From an uncultured Eubacteriales bacterium (GTDB taxonomy: Bacteria; Bacillota; Clostridia; Oscillospirales; Oscillospiraceae), in assembly GCA_900543085.1 (NCBI GenBank), contig UQQF01000057.1, positions 1-11,978 on the forward strand: a stretch of 11,978 bases of DNA. Reading direction: 5' to 3'. A model generated the notes under the pieces. It had not been told where the DNA came from. It did no database searches and saw nothing but the letters and a program-made list of their open reading frames with translations. The position numbers and the translations under genes are program-made. Shown here one piece after another: positions 5,693 through 11,978 of this stretch (positions are counted from its first letter, which is position 1; each line of letters opens with the position of its first letter).

Positions 5693-6844
5693 TCACAGGT
5701 TCGGCTGGCGCGTGAGCCGTATGAGGTCGTTGCCCTCGAGATCCGTGACGCGGTAGTTCGTCTCGTCGGCGATTATCAGCCTGTCGCCCCACTGCATCAC
5801 CTCTCCCCGCGCCTTGCATATCAGCTCTCCGTCCCGGCTGTACACGAAGTTGGTCACGATGTACTCACCAGTTTCCTCGTCCGATTCGTAGATCGTAGAT
5901 ACGCACAGCGGCAGGCCGTCTCCGTAACTCATATACATCCAGTCAAGCCAGCCGTTCGTGGTCAGCAGCACGTTGCCCTCCAGGTCTTCCAGCCGTTTCT
6001 CGCCGTAAATGCCGGTGATAACGCGGTCGCCGCTCACGTAGTCCTGTTCGACGTATTCGTCGTTGTAGTCCGCCGGACGCTCGTTGTACACTGCGCCGCT
6101 GCGCAGGTCGACATAGCGCACAATTGGTTCGTTGTACTCGTCATAGCCGCTCATAAACTCCATGTACGGCCCCACGGTATTCGCGATCCAGCCGAAGAAA
6201 TCGTCTGGATCCAGTCCATCCACCGGTATGGCTCCGGCCTTCCAGCGAAAAATCTCCTGCCCGTCCAGGCCAATCATGACGGCGTCGCCCGCCGTGTCGA
6301 ACAGCAGCGCGCCGAGCTGGCTGTTGCAGATCAGCATGGTGAATGTCTGTCCCGTGTACCAGGAGCCGTCGATGGCCGCGAGGCCATAGCGGTCTTCAAA
6401 CTTCGGCGTCCACTCGTCCTGCGAAGGCGCAGCTCCCGTGGGCACGGCGCTGCGAAGTATCAGCACATCCTCATGCTGGGTCTTTCCCTGCCGGTAGTCG
6501 AACCAGCCCAGCGCATTGACCTCGGTGTACACCGGGTCGGTGACTATCTCGCCGTCGTGCGTGGCCAGGCCATAGAACCAGCTCTGCTCCCAGTCGGTGG
6601 CCGCCTCCCCGCCTATGTACGGCATCAGATCGCCGTAGTCGTCGGCGGGTATCAGGCGGTCTGTGTAGCCCTCGTATCGCCGCTCGGCTATGTTCTCCGG
6701 CCTGGGCGTAAGCACGTCCCAGTGCACGGCCACCCCGGAGCGCGGCGGAGTAGGCTCCGGCGTTTGCTGCGGCTCCGGACCGCCGCAGGCGCTCAGCAGC
6801 AGCGCCAGCGCCAGCACGGGCGCTATCCTGCCCAGCTTCTTCAT
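5693..6844 (-). CDS. Lipoprotein with WG-like repeats
   Basis: 383 residues. A signal peptide with lipobox LSAC (C20) predicts a lipid-anchored protein outside the membrane. A Pro/Thr-rich linker (about 23-36) follows. The body is rich in aromatic and acidic residues, with repeated blocks of the type YGLAtxDGeivtdpvY (91-106), RYGLAAIDGSW (152-162), IGLDGQEIFRW (191-201), LEDLEGNVLLTTNGWLDW (285-302) and VTDLEGNDLIRL (366-377). These resemble WG (KWG) repeats, thought to form beta-propeller-like surfaces. No catalytic motif is seen. Its start overlaps the stop of the PstS-like gene (ATGA), so the two are co-translated and may act at the same membrane site. The exact function is unknown. Confidence 0.7.
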   Translation of the reverse strand: MKKLGRIAPVLALALLLSACGGPEPQQTPEPTPPRSGVAVHWDVLTPRPENIAERRYEGYTDRLIPADDYGDLMPYIGGEAATDWEQSWFYGLATHDGEIVTDPVYTEVNALGWFDYRQGKTQHEDVLILRSAVPTGAAPSQDEWTPKFEDRYGLAAIDGSWYTGQTFTMLICNSQLGALLFDTAGDAVMIGLDGQEIFRWKAGAIPVDGLDPDDFFGWIANTVGPYMEFMSGYDEYNEPIVRYVDLRSGAVYNERPADYNDEYVEQDYVSGDRVITGIYGEKRLEDLEGNVLLTTNGWLDWMYMSYGDGLPLCVSTIYESDEETGEYIVTNFVYSRDGELICKARGEVMQWGDRLIIADETNYRVTDLEGNDLIRLTRQPNL

Positions 6845-7749
6845 CCGCTCACCCCGTTCACGGCGACGTAGCCCGCCATGTCCACCAGCTTCTGCCCGTC
6901 GGGGCTGAGTATCCAGTCGAACAGCACCCGGGTCATCGACCCCTCCGGCTCGGCGGCATTTATGGCCGCGTAATAGGGGTTGATGAACGGGTACTCGCCC
7001 GAGCCGATGGTCTCCGGATTCGGCTCCACCCCGTCCACGGCGAGCAGCTTTAGCCCGTCGGCCATCTGCATGTCGTTGGCGTAGTAGTAGACGGTGTAGC
7101 CGAGTGCGTTGGCGCTGTTGTCGTACTGCTTGACGGCGTCTATGAGGAAGCCCATGGAGGCTATCATGTATCCCTCCGGCGGCGTTATCATCTCAGTGCC
7201 GTCCATCACCAGCTTTTCCATCAGCACCTGGCTGCCGGACTCGGCGTTGCGCTGGAAGGGCACTATCTCCATGTCCGCCCCGCCGACCTTGCTCCAGTTC
7301 GTGATCTCGCCGGTGTAGATGCCCCGCAGCTGCTCCGCCGTCAGCGACTCGACCGGGTTGTCCTCGTTGACCATGAACACCAGCGCGTCGTTTGCGAAGG
7401 GCTGCATCTCGATCTCGAAGTCCGCGGCCTCCATCTCCTCGAACACGCTCGCGTTCGGCTCGGCGGCGATGACCAGGTCGGCGTTGCCGCGCATCAGCTC
7501 GCGGTAGGACTCGGTCGTGCGCGAGAAGTCTATGAGGTCTGCCACCGCCTCCTCGCTCTCGCCCAGCAGCGCGGCGGCCATCGCCCTGCCCAGCGGCGCG
7601 GTCGCGGTGGAGCCGTCCAGCCGCGGGAAGTTCTCCCGCGTAAATTGCAGCTGCCCCGGCGTCGGCGAGGCCTCCGCCCCCTGCGCGCCGCACGCAGCCA
7701 GCAGCACCAGCGCCAGAGCCAGCGCGGCGCAGATAAGCTTACGTCTCAC
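6841..7749 (-). CDS. PstS-like substrate-binding lipoprotein
   Basis: 302 residues with signal peptide and lipobox LAAC (C20). The mature part is a type II periplasmic-binding fold of the PstS kind: DGSTATAPL (45-53) near the first binding loop, NDALVFMVNEDNPV (120-133), the very typical LRGIYTGEITNWSKVGG (141-157), QRNAESGSQ (166-174) where phosphate binders usually have RxxGSGT, and GFLIDAVKQ (200-208). The deviations in both binding loops make phosphate specificity uncertain. No pstC, pstA, pstB or phoU gene is nearby, so it is an orphan binding protein and may sense rather than transport. GTG 7747-7749 lies 9 bases behind GGAGG. It leads a two-gene operon with the WG-like lipoprotein. Confidence 0.85.
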   Translation of the reverse strand: MRRKLICAALALALVLLAACGAQGAEASPTPGQLQFTRENFPRLDGSTATAPLGRAMAAALLGESEEAVADLIDFSRTTESYRELMRGNADLVIAAEPNASVFEEMEAADFEIEMQPFANDALVFMVNEDNPVESLTAEQLRGIYTGEITNWSKVGGADMEIVPFQRNAESGSQVLMEKLVMDGTEMITPPEGYMIASMGFLIDAVKQYDNSANALGYTVYYYANDMQMADGLKLLAVDGVEPNPETIGSGEYPFINPYYAAINAAEPEGSMTRVLFDWILSPDGQKLVDMAGYVAVNGVSG

Positions 7750-7787
7750 TTTCGTACACCTCCGTTAATATTTTTCCCATTTAAAGC

Positions 7788-7810
7788 TTTGACGTCCCCC
7801 CGGCGTCAAA
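7788..7810 (-). other. Leader hairpin before the PstS-like gene
   Basis: A 7-bp stem TTTGACG/CGTCAAA (7788-7794 with 7804-7810) with a G-rich loop lies in the predicted 70-base 5' leader. No U-tract follows directly, so it is more likely an mRNA-stabilising hairpin or protein-binding site than a terminator. Confidence 0.4.
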
Positions 7811-7825
7811 AGTTCCTGTATTTTC

Positions 7826-7853
7826 ATCATACCACGGTTTCATCCCACGTCAA
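7826..7853 (-). promoter_or_regulatory. Promoter of the PstS-like / WG lipoprotein operon
   Basis: On the minus strand, TTGACG (7848-7853), 16 bases and TATGAT (7826-7831) predict a start near 7819. No Pho-box-like direct repeat was recognised around it. Confidence 0.65.
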
Positions 7854-7879
7854 CGCCGATTCCCCCGCCGTGCAGACAT

Positions 7880-7912
7880 AAAAAACCCGGCCGCACGCAG
7901 TGTGCGGCCGGG
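7880..7912 (-). terminator. Terminator of the padR-DUF2812 operon
   Basis: A perfect 11-bp GC stem CCCGGCCGCAC/GTGCGGCCGGG (7886-7896 with 7902-7912), 5-base loop, is followed on the minus strand by six T residues (A-run 7880-7885). It starts 11 bases after the DUF2812 stop codon. Confidence 0.93.
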
Positions 7913-7923
7913 TCGCCGTATTC

Positions 7924-8517
7924 TCATTCGCGGCTGCGAAGGCTCAGTATGCGCGCCGTATACACCGCGCACGGCACGCCGAATATGGCGGCGAACACCC
8001 AGAAGGCCAGGCTCTCCACCGGCGTACAGAGCTTCAGCGCCGGAGCCAGCGCGCCGAGGGCGGCGAAGATAAGCGCGGCGTACAGGTGCTTCCGGCGCAT
8101 ACCGCGCAGCACGTCCAGCTCGTCCTCCGGGGAGGTGTAGAGCCTGAACTCACCCGGCTCGGCCCTGCGCTCGACTATGATGAGCTCGCGGTCGAGGTTC
8201 GTGCGCTCGGAGCTTATTCTAGCCCCCGGCTCGCCCGCCGGGTTCCAGCGCAGCTTCCCGCGCGACCACTGCAGGTTCACGTTCTTGAACCAGGTTCTGT
8301 ACCCGCAGCCGGCGAGGAACTGCGCGTAGTCCTCCCCGTGCTCGCGCGAGAAGTTCCCGACGTAGTCCACGGCGTACTGATACTCCCCCGGCTCGCAGGG
8401 CACAAAGCTGTAATCCAGCTTGCCAGTGTCAGCAAGTCGCCAGCCCCGGAGCGCCATCTTGTTCAGCCACTTCGCCTGCGCCCTCAGCATCGGTCCGAAG
8501 TACCGGTATTTCACCAT
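7924..8517 (-). CDS. DUF2812 membrane protein
   Basis: 197 residues. The N-terminal soluble part shows the DUF2812 signature WLNKMALRGWRL (17-28), an aspartate/tyrosine stretch EYQYAVDYV (45-53) and GYRTWFKNVN (72-81). Two membrane helices follow near 144-161 and 167-190, then a basic tail. The family's function is unknown, but its members are repeatedly found next to PadR regulators, as here, and are thought to be membrane targets of that control. ATG 8515-8517 lies behind GAGGGAG at 8-9 bases. The start lies 89 bases inside the padR frame, an unusually long overlap. Confidence 0.85.
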   Translation of the reverse strand: MVKYRYFGPMLRAQAKWLNKMALRGWRLADTGKLDYSFVPCEPGEYQYAVDYVGNFSREHGEDYAQFLAGCGYRTWFKNVNLQWSRGKLRWNPAGEPGARISSERTNLDRELIIVERRAEPGEFRLYTSPEDELDVLRGMRRKHLYAALIFAALGALAPALKLCTPVESLAFWVFAAIFGVPCAVYTARILSLRSRE

Positions 8518-8839
8518 TGCAGTTCACTCCCTCGAGTATTTCCTCCGCCGTTGCAGCCAGAGTGCGCAGCCGCTCCAGCTCCGCCCTCGCCGCGGCGAGG
8601 CCGTCCGGCGTTATTACGTATTCGCGGCGCCTCGCGTCGCCGCCGCAGGCGCGTATCCAGCCGCGCTTTTCCAGCGTGCCCAGAGCGCCGTAGAGCGTGC
8701 CGGCGCCCAGCTCCAGCCTGCCGCCGGTGCGTTCGGCCGCGAACTGCATCACCGCGTAGCCGTGCCTCGGCTCGCACAGCGCCAGCAGTATGTAAAACGT
8801 GACCTCCGTCAGCGCTCCGCCGCTTGCAGAATCCCGCAT
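8429..8839 (-). CDS. PadR family transcriptional repressor
   Basis: 136 residues. A winged helix occupies about 9-80: TEVTFYILLALCEPRHGYAV (11-30), the recognition region GAGTLYGALGTLEKRGWI (45-62) and the wing RRREYVITPDG (70-80), followed by a short dimerisation helix (81-104). This is the short PadR-s2 form, which usually ends soon after the helix at around 105-110 residues. Here about 30 extra residues (107-136) read over the start of the DUF2812 gene. They may be real, or a frameshift may hide a stop near 8526. The frame is open upstream to 8986, but ATG 8837-8839 sits 6 bases behind GGAGG and downstream of the promoter. Probably represses its own operon. Confidence 0.92.
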   Translation of the reverse strand: MRDSASGGALTEVTFYILLALCEPRHGYAVMQFAAERTGGRLELGAGTLYGALGTLEKRGWIRACGGDARRREYVITPDGLAAARAELERLRTLAATAEEILEGVNCNGEIPVLRTDAEGAGEVAEQDGAPGLATC

Positions 8840-8858
8840 AGCCGCCTCCTTATTACGT

Positions 8859-8883
8859 TTAGTGTAACACACTATATCACTAA
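8859..8883. promoter_or_regulatory. Likely PadR operator over its own -10 box
   Basis: A 25-bp region is framed by TTAGTG/CACTAA (8859-8864 and 8878-8883) and contains a tighter palindrome TAGTGT-N3-ACACTA (8860-8874) overlapping the -10 at 8871-8876. Its place fits autorepression by PadR. Assignment to PadR is inference from position. Confidence 0.55.
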
Positions 8884-8899
8884 CCGTAACAATTGTCAA
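8871..8899 (-). promoter_or_regulatory. Promoter of padR-DUF2812
   Basis: On the minus strand, perfect TTGACA (8894-8899), 17 bases and TATAGT (8871-8876). This is the strongest core promoter in the window, as expected for a gene held down by a repressor. Confidence 0.85.
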
Positions 8900-8968
8900 G
8901 CACCTCCGCCGTCGTGTCCGCAACTCACGCACATAAGTACAAGTTTGTGCTGATTCATGGTGGAAGTG

Positions 8969-8997
8969 TTGACTATCGCACACCAAAAGTATAATAT
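8969..8997 (+). promoter_or_regulatory. Promoter of threonine ammonia-lyase operon
   Basis: TTGACT at 8969-8974 is followed by TATAAT at 8990-8995 (15-base spacer) or TAATAT at 8992-8997 (17-base spacer). The predicted leader is about 40 bases. It fires away from the padR promoter about 70 bases to the left, giving a divergent promoter region. Confidence 0.7.
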
Positions 8998-9042
8998 AGT
9001 CTCAGGATATGGTACGCACAACGCAACATGGGAGGTATGGAT

Positions 9043-10257
9043 ATGGCTCTTACGCTGAAGGATTTTGAGCTTGCGAAGAAGCGGCTCGAGGGAATAGTAC
9101 ACAAGACCGAGCTGTGCCCCAGCACCACGTTTTCGGCGATGGCCGGGGGCGAGATCTGGCTCAAGTGCGAGAACCGGCAGAAGACCGGCTCGTTCAAGAT
9201 TCGCGGCGCGGCCAACAAGATAGGCGCGCTGGTGGAGCGCGGCGAGGTGCAGTCTGTCGTGGCGTCCAGCGCGGGCAACCACGCCCAGGGCGTGGCCTAC
9301 GCGGCGCACAGCCACGGCATCCCGGCGACCATCGTCATGCCCAAGGCCGCGCCGATAGCAAAGGTGCAGGCCACGGAGGGCTACGGCGCCAAGGTCATAC
9401 TCCACGGCGACTGCTACGACGAGGCCTATGCCAAGGCCATGGAGATATGCGAGCAGGAGGGCGCCACCTTCCTGCACCCCTTTGACGACTACGAGGTCAT
9501 GGCCGGTCAGGGCACCGTCGCGCTGGAGATACTCAGCGAGCTGCCCACGGTGGACACGGTCATCGTGCCCGTCGGCGGCGGCGGACTGATAAGCGGCGTG
9601 TCCGCCTGCATCAAGCAGGTCAACCCGCGCGTGCGCGTCGTCGGCGTCCAGGCCGAGGGCGCCAGCGCCGTGTATCAGAGCTACAAGGCCGGCAGGCACA
9701 TGTGCACCGACGGCGTGTCCACCATCGCCGACGGCATCGCGGTCGGCAACCCCGGCGAGAAGACCGTCGCGGAGATACTCAAATACGTCGACGACATGGT
9801 CACCGTGTCCGACAACGACATCTCCTCGGCCATACTCCTGCTCATGGAGCGCACCAAGCAGATAGTGGAGCCGTCCGGCGCAAGCAGCCTGGCCGCCGTG
9901 CTCTCCGGCAAGGTGGACGCGCACGAGCGCAAGACCGTCTGCCTGTTGTCCGGCGGCAACATAGACGTGAGCTTTATACACCGCGTCATAGACCAGGGCC
10001 TGGTATCCCGCCACCGCCGTTTGAAGTTCACGGTGCGCCTGCCCGACGCGCCGGGAAAGCTCATAGCCATGCTCCAGGTGGTGTCTGACAGCGGGGCGAA
10101 CATACTCATGATAGACCACGACCGCCTGTCCAACGTCCTCGGGCCGAGCGAGATACTCGTGCACGTGGCCTGCGAGGTCGGCGGCGAGGAACACGGCCGC
10201 TCGGTAATTGCCAGCCTGAGCAATTGCGGCTACTCGGTGACGACGGAGCAGCAGTGA
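9043..10257 (+). CDS. ilvA: Threonine ammonia-lyase, medium form with ACT domain
   Basis: 404-residue PLP enzyme converting threonine to 2-oxobutanoate and ammonia, used for isoleucine synthesis or threonine breakdown. The PLP lysine is K52 in GSFKIRGA (49-56). SSAGNH (75-80), the phosphate-holding tetraglycine VGGGGL (177-182) and LSGGN (302-306) are also present. After about residue 325 a C-terminal ACT domain starts (RRLKFTVRLPDAPGKL, 325-340), which normally binds amino-acid effectors. One ACT domain and about 400 residues fit the medium form rather than the longer biosynthetic IlvA with two regulatory repeats. ATG 9043 lies 7 bases behind GGAGG; an in-frame ATG at 9028 precedes the binding site and is rejected. 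Its stop overlaps the acetyltransferase start (TGATG). Confidence 0.95.
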   Translation: MALTLKDFELAKKRLEGIVHKTELCPSTTFSAMAGGEIWLKCENRQKTGSFKIRGAANKIGALVERGEVQSVVASSAGNHAQGVAYAAHSHGIPATIVMPKAAPIAKVQATEGYGAKVILHGDCYDEAYAKAMEICEQEGATFLHPFDDYEVMAGQGTVALEILSELPTVDTVIVPVGGGGLISGVSACIKQVNPRVRVVGVQAEGASAVYQSYKAGRHMCTDGVSTIADGIAVGNPGEKTVAEILKYVDDMVTVSDNDISSAILLLMERTKQIVEPSGASSLAAVLSGKVDAHERKTVCLLSGGNIDVSFIHRVIDQGLVSRHRRLKFTVRLPDAPGKLIAMLQVVSDSGANILMIDHDRLSNVLGPSEILVHVACEVGGEEHGRSVIASLSNCGYSVTTEQQ

Positions 10258-10703
10258 TGGAGATTTACGAGGTAACGGGCGACAAGCGGCAGTACATGGA
10301 TCTGCTGCTGCTCGCGGACGAGTCGCCGTCGATGATAGAGAGGTATATAGACCGCGGGACGCTGTTCATAGCCAGCGACCTCGGCCGCGCCGTGGGCGAG
10401 TGCCTGGTCACCGACGAGGGCGATGGCGTGCTGGAGATAAAGAGCATCGCCGTCGCGCCCGCCTACCAGCGCCACGGCCTCGGCCGCGCGCTGATACGCC
10501 ACGTGGAGGAGCGCTACTCGGGCGAATTTGACGTATTGCAGGCCGGCACCGGCGACAGCGACCTGACCGTCCCCTTCTACGAGCGCTGCGGCTTTGAGCG
10601 CGCGCACGTGCTGCCGGACTTCTTCCTCGAGCACTACGACCACCCCATCTACGAGGCCGGAAAACAGCTTGTGGACATGGTCTACTTCAAAAAAGGAATA
10701 TGA
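10257..10703 (+). CDS. GNAT family N-acetyltransferase
   Basis: 148 residues, one GNAT fold. The acetyl-CoA-binding motif A is IAVAPAYQRHGLGRALI (64-80, with Q71-x-x-G-x-G76) and motif B is FYERCGFER (107-115). The substrate is not readable from the sequence. The start ATG shares one base with the preceding stop (TGATG), so it is translationally coupled to threonine ammonia-lyase; that hints at a shared physiological setting but proves no shared pathway. It ends four bases before a terminator hairpin. Confidence 0.9.
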   Translation: MEIYEVTGDKRQYMDLLLLADESPSMIERYIDRGTLFIASDLGRAVGECLVTDEGDGVLEIKSIAVAPAYQRHGLGRALIRHVEERYSGEFDVLQAGTGDSDLTVPFYERCGFERAHVLPDFFLEHYDHPIYEAGKQLVDMVYFKKGI

Positions 10704-10706
10704 CGT

Positions 10707-10737
10707 AAATCCCCCGGTTCAGAGAACCGGGGGATTT
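10707..10737. terminator. Shared terminator between convergent genes
   Basis: A perfect 13-bp stem AAATCCCCCGGTT/AACCGGGGGATTT (10707-10719 with 10725-10737), 5-base loop. It lies between the convergent acetyltransferase (stop 10703) and ornithine carbamoyltransferase (stop 10740) genes, and its symmetric A/T ends let it serve both. The T-run is short. Confidence 0.75.
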
Positions 10738-10739
10738 GC

Positions 10740-11732
10740 TTACAGCTCGCAGAGCGTGGCGGCCATGACGGCCTTGATGGTGTGCAGGCGGTTCTCCGCC
10801 TCGTCGAACACGACGGACTGCGCGCTCTCGAACACCTCGTCCGTGACCTCGAGGGCGTCCAGGCCGTACTGCTCGCCGACCTGCTTGCCTATGGTCGTCT
10901 TGAGGTCGTGGAAGGCCGGCAGGCAGTGCATGAATATGGCTCCGGGCTTGGCGAGGCTCATGGCCTTGGCGTTCACCTGATAGGGCAGCAGTGCCTTGAT
11001 GCGCTCGCCCCAGGCGTCCGGGCTCTCGCCCATGGACACCCAGATGTCGGTGTACACCGCGTCCGCGTCCTTCAAGGCCATCTCCGGCTCCGTCCAGAAC
11101 TCCAGCGTCGCGCCGCTCTCGGCCGCGATCTCCTGCGCTATGTCCTGCAGCTCCTCGCTCGGGAAGAACTCCACCGGCGCGCAGGCGGCGAAGTTCACAC
11201 CCAGCTTGGCGCAGCCTATCATCAGGCTGTTGCCCATGTTGAAGCGCGCATCGCCCATGTACACCAGCTTCTTGCCCTTCAGCTCGCCCAGATGCTCGCG
11301 CATGGTCAGCATGTCCGCCAGGATCTGCGTGGGGTGGAACTCGTCCGTCAGGCCGTTCCACACGGGCACGTCGGCGTACCCGGCCAGCTCCTCGACTATG
11401 CTCTGGCCGAAGCCGCGGTACTCTATGCCGTCGAACATACGCGAGAGCACCCGCGCCGTGTCGGCGATGGACTCCTTCTTGCCTATCTGCGAGCCGGACG
11501 GGTCGAGGTACACCGCGTGCATACCCAGGTCGTGCGCCGCTACCTCAAACGAGCAGCGCGTGCGCGTGGAGGTCTTCTCAAATATCAGCGCCACGCTCTT
11601 GCCCTCGCAAAGCCTGTGCGGCACACCGGCCTTCTTCTTGGCCTTCAACTCCGCGGCGAGGTCGATCAGATACGTTATCTCCTCGGGGGTATAATCCAGA
11701 AGCTTTAAAAAATCACGGCCTTTTATATTCAT
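10740..11732 (-). CDS. argF: Ornithine carbamoyltransferase
   Basis: 330-residue cytoplasmic enzyme joining ornithine and carbamoyl phosphate into citrulline (arginine synthesis), or running in reverse in the arginine deiminase pathway. All signatures are present: [13 protein letters not shown] (51-63, carbamoyl-phosphate loop STRTR), HPTQILAD (133-140), [10 protein letters not shown] (161-170), DIWVSMGE (229-236, ornithine-binding SMG) and MHCLPAFHD (268-276). Length is normal. ATG 11730-11732 lies 8 bases behind AAAGGA; the frame is open to 11777 but that part is a G/C hairpin. No other arg or arc gene is in view, so anabolic versus catabolic (arcB) use cannot be decided. No good promoter is seen before the repeat that begins about 50 bases upstream. 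Confidence 0.97.
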   Translation of the reverse strand: MNIKGRDFLKLLDYTPEEITYLIDLAAELKAKKKAGVPHRLCEGKSVALIFEKTSTRTRCSFEVAAHDLGMHAVYLDPSGSQIGKKESIADTARVLSRMFDGIEYRGFGQSIVEELAGYADVPVWNGLTDEFHPTQILADMLTMREHLGELKGKKLVYMGDARFNMGNSLMIGCAKLGVNFAACAPVEFFPSEELQDIAQEIAAESGATLEFWTEPEMALKDADAVYTDIWVSMGESPDAWGERIKALLPYQVNAKAMSLAKPGAIFMHCLPAFHDLKTTIGKQVGEQYGLDALEVTDEVFESAQSVVFDEAENRLHTIKAVMAATLCEL

Positions 11733-11753
11733 AATCATATCCTTTCTTTTTTT

Positions 11754-11777
11754 GTGGGGGGCAATAGCCCCCCCCAC
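11754..11777. other. G/C-run hairpin in the argF leader
   Basis: GTGGGGGGC (11754-11762), loop AATA and GCCCCCCCCAC (11767-11777) form a very stable hairpin. It lies 22 bases before the argF start codon on the minus strand, next to the right repeat. On the minus strand an A-run follows, so it is not a terminator for transcription entering argF. On the plus strand there is a T-run before it and none after. Confidence 0.7.
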
Positions 11778-11782
11778 GCCTT

Positions 11783-11973
11783 TCCTGGGAGGCTTTCTTT
11801 GGTCTTGGCCAAAGAAAGCCCCCCAGACCCCGAAAGGAAAGCCGCTTTGGGTGCGTCTGTGTAACGGGGATTACGTGTTACTCGGCGGTTCGACATATAT
11901 ACGCTGGCATCCCGTAGTCTTTACGAGACTGGGGTGCGGTCATTTCCGCGCGACGGCGCTTTGCGCCGGAGCG
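11783..11973 (-). repeat. Right copy of the 191-bp structured dispersed repeat (inverted)
   Basis: Exact inverse counterpart of 1-191. The identical blocks are 11919-11973 (55 bp) and 11783-11853 (71 bp); the block 11854-11918 is diverged. The 18-bp-stem hairpin lies at 11785-11826 and the short GC hairpin at 11954-11968. The diverged middle has its own possible stem here (GTAAC/GTTAC, about 11861-11881) that the left copy lacks. Five further bases (11974-11978) continue past the point where the left copy is cut off by the window edge. Confidence 0.9.
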
Positions 11974-11978
11974 CTTAC

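Noticed and set aside
8840..8986. Starting padR at 8986
   Set aside because: The extension covers the promoter and operator, while ATG 8837-8839 has a perfect GGAGG at the right distance and gives a normal PadR N-terminus.
8896..10194. A 432-codon open frame antisense to threonine ammonia-lyase
   Set aside because: Shadow of a well-supported PLP enzyme; His/Val/Asp-rich translation without a domain, and it runs over the divergent promoter region.
1..11978. Reading the whole window as a composite transposon with terminal inverted repeats
   Set aside because: No transposase, integrase or resolvase gene is present, the content is mostly housekeeping genes, and the ends coincide with the window ends. 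A contig broken at repeats explains this better.

Overview
The window looks like about 12 kb of chromosome from an uncultured, high-GC, Gram-positive anaerobe of the Clostridia, probably an Oscillospirales-like gut lineage. The grounds are GC-rich codons combined with frequent ATA isoleucine codons, strong GGAGG ribosome binding sites, sigma-A-type promoters, Gram-positive lipoproteins, and gene pairs common in Clostridia (feoA-feoB plus a small Cys-rich protein; PadR plus DUF2812). This assignment is inference; no rRNA or other marker gene is present.

Layout from left to right. (1) 1-191: one copy of a 191-bp structured repeat. (2) 258-2029, minus strand: a phage terminase pair (small and large subunits) with no other phage gene beside it, ending one base from a GC-hairpin tract that runs into the repeat. 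(3) 2036-2181: an AT-rich island holding the terminase promoter, an operator-like inverted repeat and an array of GTGCAC palindromes. (4) 2383-4828, minus: a ferrous iron uptake operon, feoA-feoB plus a 59-residue Cys-rich membrane protein, with a clear promoter and two tandem terminators. (5) 5064-5630, minus: an SRAP/HMCES-type DNA-protection protein. (6) 5693-7749, minus: a PstS-like lipoprotein translationally coupled to a second lipoprotein with WG-like repeats. (7) 7924-8839, minus: a PadR repressor overlapping a DUF2812 membrane protein. (8) 9043-10703, plus: threonine ammonia-lyase (medium form with C-terminal ACT domain) coupled to a GNAT acetyltransferase. (9) 10740-11732, minus: ornithine carbamoyltransferase. 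(10) 11783-11973: the second copy of the repeat, inverted.

Most genes are ordinary metabolism, transport and regulation. The unusual parts are the structured repeat at both ends and the lone terminase pair with its repeat-rich upstream region. The repeat has two blocks identical between copies, a diverged 65-bp middle and an 18-bp-stem hairpin. Both copies stop within 5 bp of the same point at the ends of the sequence. That is what a contig broken at a multicopy repeat would look like, so the window is probably a whole contig rather than a mobile element with terminal inverted repeats. The terminase upstream region could be a packaging (cos/pac-like) site or an operator array; the sequence alone does not decide.
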